Below, piece after piece: positions 63,208-64,000 of a stretch of 64,000 bases of DNA. Source of the stretch: CAYJLF01 sp964371055 (GTDB lineage Bacteria; Eisenbacteria; RBG-16-71-46; CAIMUX01); the NCBI GenBank assembly GCA_964371055.1, contig CAYJLF010000018.1, positions 78,912 through 142,911 on the forward strand, written 5' to 3'. Made by a program: the position numbers and the translations under genes. The number at the start of each line of letters is the position of its first letter. Position 1 is the first letter of the stretch. Below the pieces are notes generated by a model. It ran no database searches and was not told where the DNA came from. It saw only the letters and a program-made list of their open reading frames with translations.

Positions 63208-63651
63208 ATGTCGCAGGAACGGAAGCAGGTGCTGGACATGCTGGCCCAAGGCAAGATCACGGCCGAGGACGCGGAACGCCTGCTCGACAAGCTGGCGTCC
63301 CTGGGCTCGACCTCGGAGGGAGCCGCCGACGCCGACACGGCCGCGAGGTCTCGGGACACGGGAACCGCCCCGTCCCCGGCCCCGAAAGGGAAGCCGAAGT
63401 ATCTCCGCGTCGTCGTCGACAGCTCCGACGGCGACAAGGTCAACATCCGCGTCCCGCTCGGACTCGTGCGCGCCGGAATGAAGCTTCGGGCCGTCATGCC
63501 CGAACATGCGCGGGAGCGACTCGAGCAGAAGGGGCTCGACCTCAACCACCTCAGTGAGTTGGATGGGGAGGAACTCGTCGACGCGCTGCGGGAGTTGAGC
63601 GTCGATGTCGACTCGGATAACGGCGACAAGGTCCGGATCTTCTGCGAGTAG
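63208..63651 (+). CDS. SHOCT-like domain protein
   Basis: ATG 63208 (AAAGGAGTGGAG upstream) gives 147 residues. The N-terminal helix pair 'VLDMLAQGKITAEDAERLLD' is the SHOCT-like oligomerisation motif. A Pro/Ala linker follows, then strands 'VVDSSDGDKVNIRVPL', a helical part and a closing 'VDVDSDNGDKVRIFCE'. Such proteins occur with YvlB/LiaX-type envelope-stress genes and the DUF2089 regulator. No membrane helix is present, so it is probably cytoplasmic or membrane-associated through partners. It lies 56 bp after the DUF2089 gene and 4 bp before the next ATG. Confidence 0.88.
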   Translation: MSQERKQVLDMLAQGKITAEDAERLLDKLASLGSTSEGAADADTAARSRDTGTAPSPAPKGKPKYLRVVVDSSDGDKVNIRVPLGLVRAGMKLRAVMPEHARERLEQKGLDLNHLSELDGEELVDALRELSVDVDSDNGDKVRIFCE

Positions 63652-63655
63652 AGCG

Positions 63656-63922
63656 ATGATTCCGGCCCTTCTCTACATCCAGATCCGGCGGCCCTCCGGC
63701 TGGCCGATCCCGGTCGTCGTCCCTCTGATCCTCCTCTGGCCCTTCGCGGCTCTCGTCGCGATCTGTGTCTGGCCGGCCTCCTGGCTGTCGAAGGCGAGCT
63801 CGCGATTCGGCATCGCGATGCGAACGGCGCGGCTCGCCCTCGGCACCCTCTCTCAGCTTTCCGGCCTGCGGGTGGATGTGAGGAGTTCCGACGGGGAGAT
63901 GGTGCGGATTCGGGCGATCTGA
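63656..63922 (+). CDS. Small membrane protein of the DUF2089/SHOCT cassette
   Basis: ATG 63656 begins 4 bases after the preceding stop with no strong ribosome site of its own, implying coupling; the product is 88 residues. One long hydrophobic segment 'IPVVVPLILLWPFAALVAIC' extends to about residue 42, possibly as a hairpin. A basic amphipathic region follows, and a C-terminal strand 'DVRSSDGEMVRIRAI' echoes the strands of the upstream protein. It was not recognised as a named family. It probably anchors the cassette to the membrane. The remaining 78 bases of the window hold nothing I can identify. Confidence 0.82.
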   Translation: MIPALLYIQIRRPSGWPIPVVVPLILLWPFAALVAICVWPASWLSKASSRFGIAMRTARLALGTLSQLSGLRVDVRSSDGEMVRIRAI

Positions 63923-64000
63923 AGGACGTCCCCGCCGGCCTCCCGTAGGTTGTGGCCCGGAGATTGGGGGCTGGGATCCTGATCCTGTGGAGCGGGTTCG

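Overview
The window is GC-rich (about two thirds G+C by eye), densely coded and read from both strands. It looks like chromosomal DNA of an uncultured, didermic, probably anaerobic or facultative bacterium. Many exported proteins end in a FlgD-like Ig domain with a closing strand of the type G-V-Y-Y-L-R-L-R, and others carry Cys-rich 'GACC..DGTC' inserts and dockerin-like repeats. This style is typical of Candidatus Eisenbacteria, Krumholzibacteriota and neighbouring FCB lineages; the placement is inference. No tRNA, rRNA, CRISPR array, transposase or phage gene was seen.

Layout. 1-6651: a VWA protein cut by the window edge, then three exported FlgD-tailed proteins on the minus strand, the first of them broken. 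7022-10571: a tightly overlapping signalling cassette made of a haem-binding sensor kinase with a zinc-ribbon insertion, a single-domain receiver, and a receiver fused to a glycine-cleavage-H-like domain. 10719-15732: a subtilisin-like lipoprotein, an FG-GAP protein and a BNR/Asp-box protein. 15922-20460: a membrane Ser/Thr kinase with TPRs, coupled to a 94-residue protein, and an esterase-like lipoprotein. 20870-25530: pyruvate:ferredoxin oxidoreductase with a dihydroorotate-dehydrogenase-like protein. 25868-30997: small enzymes plus two degenerate exported-protein loci. 31027-38393: a ClC antiporter, a FlgD-tailed protein, outer-membrane barrels and an ammonium transporter. 38783-44418: a very large chemoreceptor, CheW and a divergent response regulator. 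44507-48862: a four-gene trehalose operon whose genes all overlap by 4 bp. 49301-56182: a fibronectin-type lipoprotein, a deoxynucleoside-kinase-like enzyme, a cohesin-like/dockerin-like protein and a polytopic membrane protein. 56324-60269: an overlapping three-gene unit of unknown function. 60266-63922: a beta-helix protein, a lipoprotein and a DUF2089/SHOCT-like/small-membrane-protein cassette.

The best candidate for an undescribed system is 56324-60269. An unrecognised cytoplasmic protein overlaps a protein with a Lon-type Ser-Lys protease fold joined through one membrane helix to an exported FG-GAP-like region. That gene overlaps one for a protein with the HxxxCxxC motif of zinc-binding anti-sigma factors. 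The arrangement reads like a transmembrane proteolytic signalling device. The haem kinase cassette, whose H-like domain lacks the lipoyl lysine, is second. Two exported-protein genes contain an in-frame TGA followed by clearly coding sequence, and two otherwise unrelated exported proteins share a W-G-x-I-K terminal motif that may be an alternative sorting tail.
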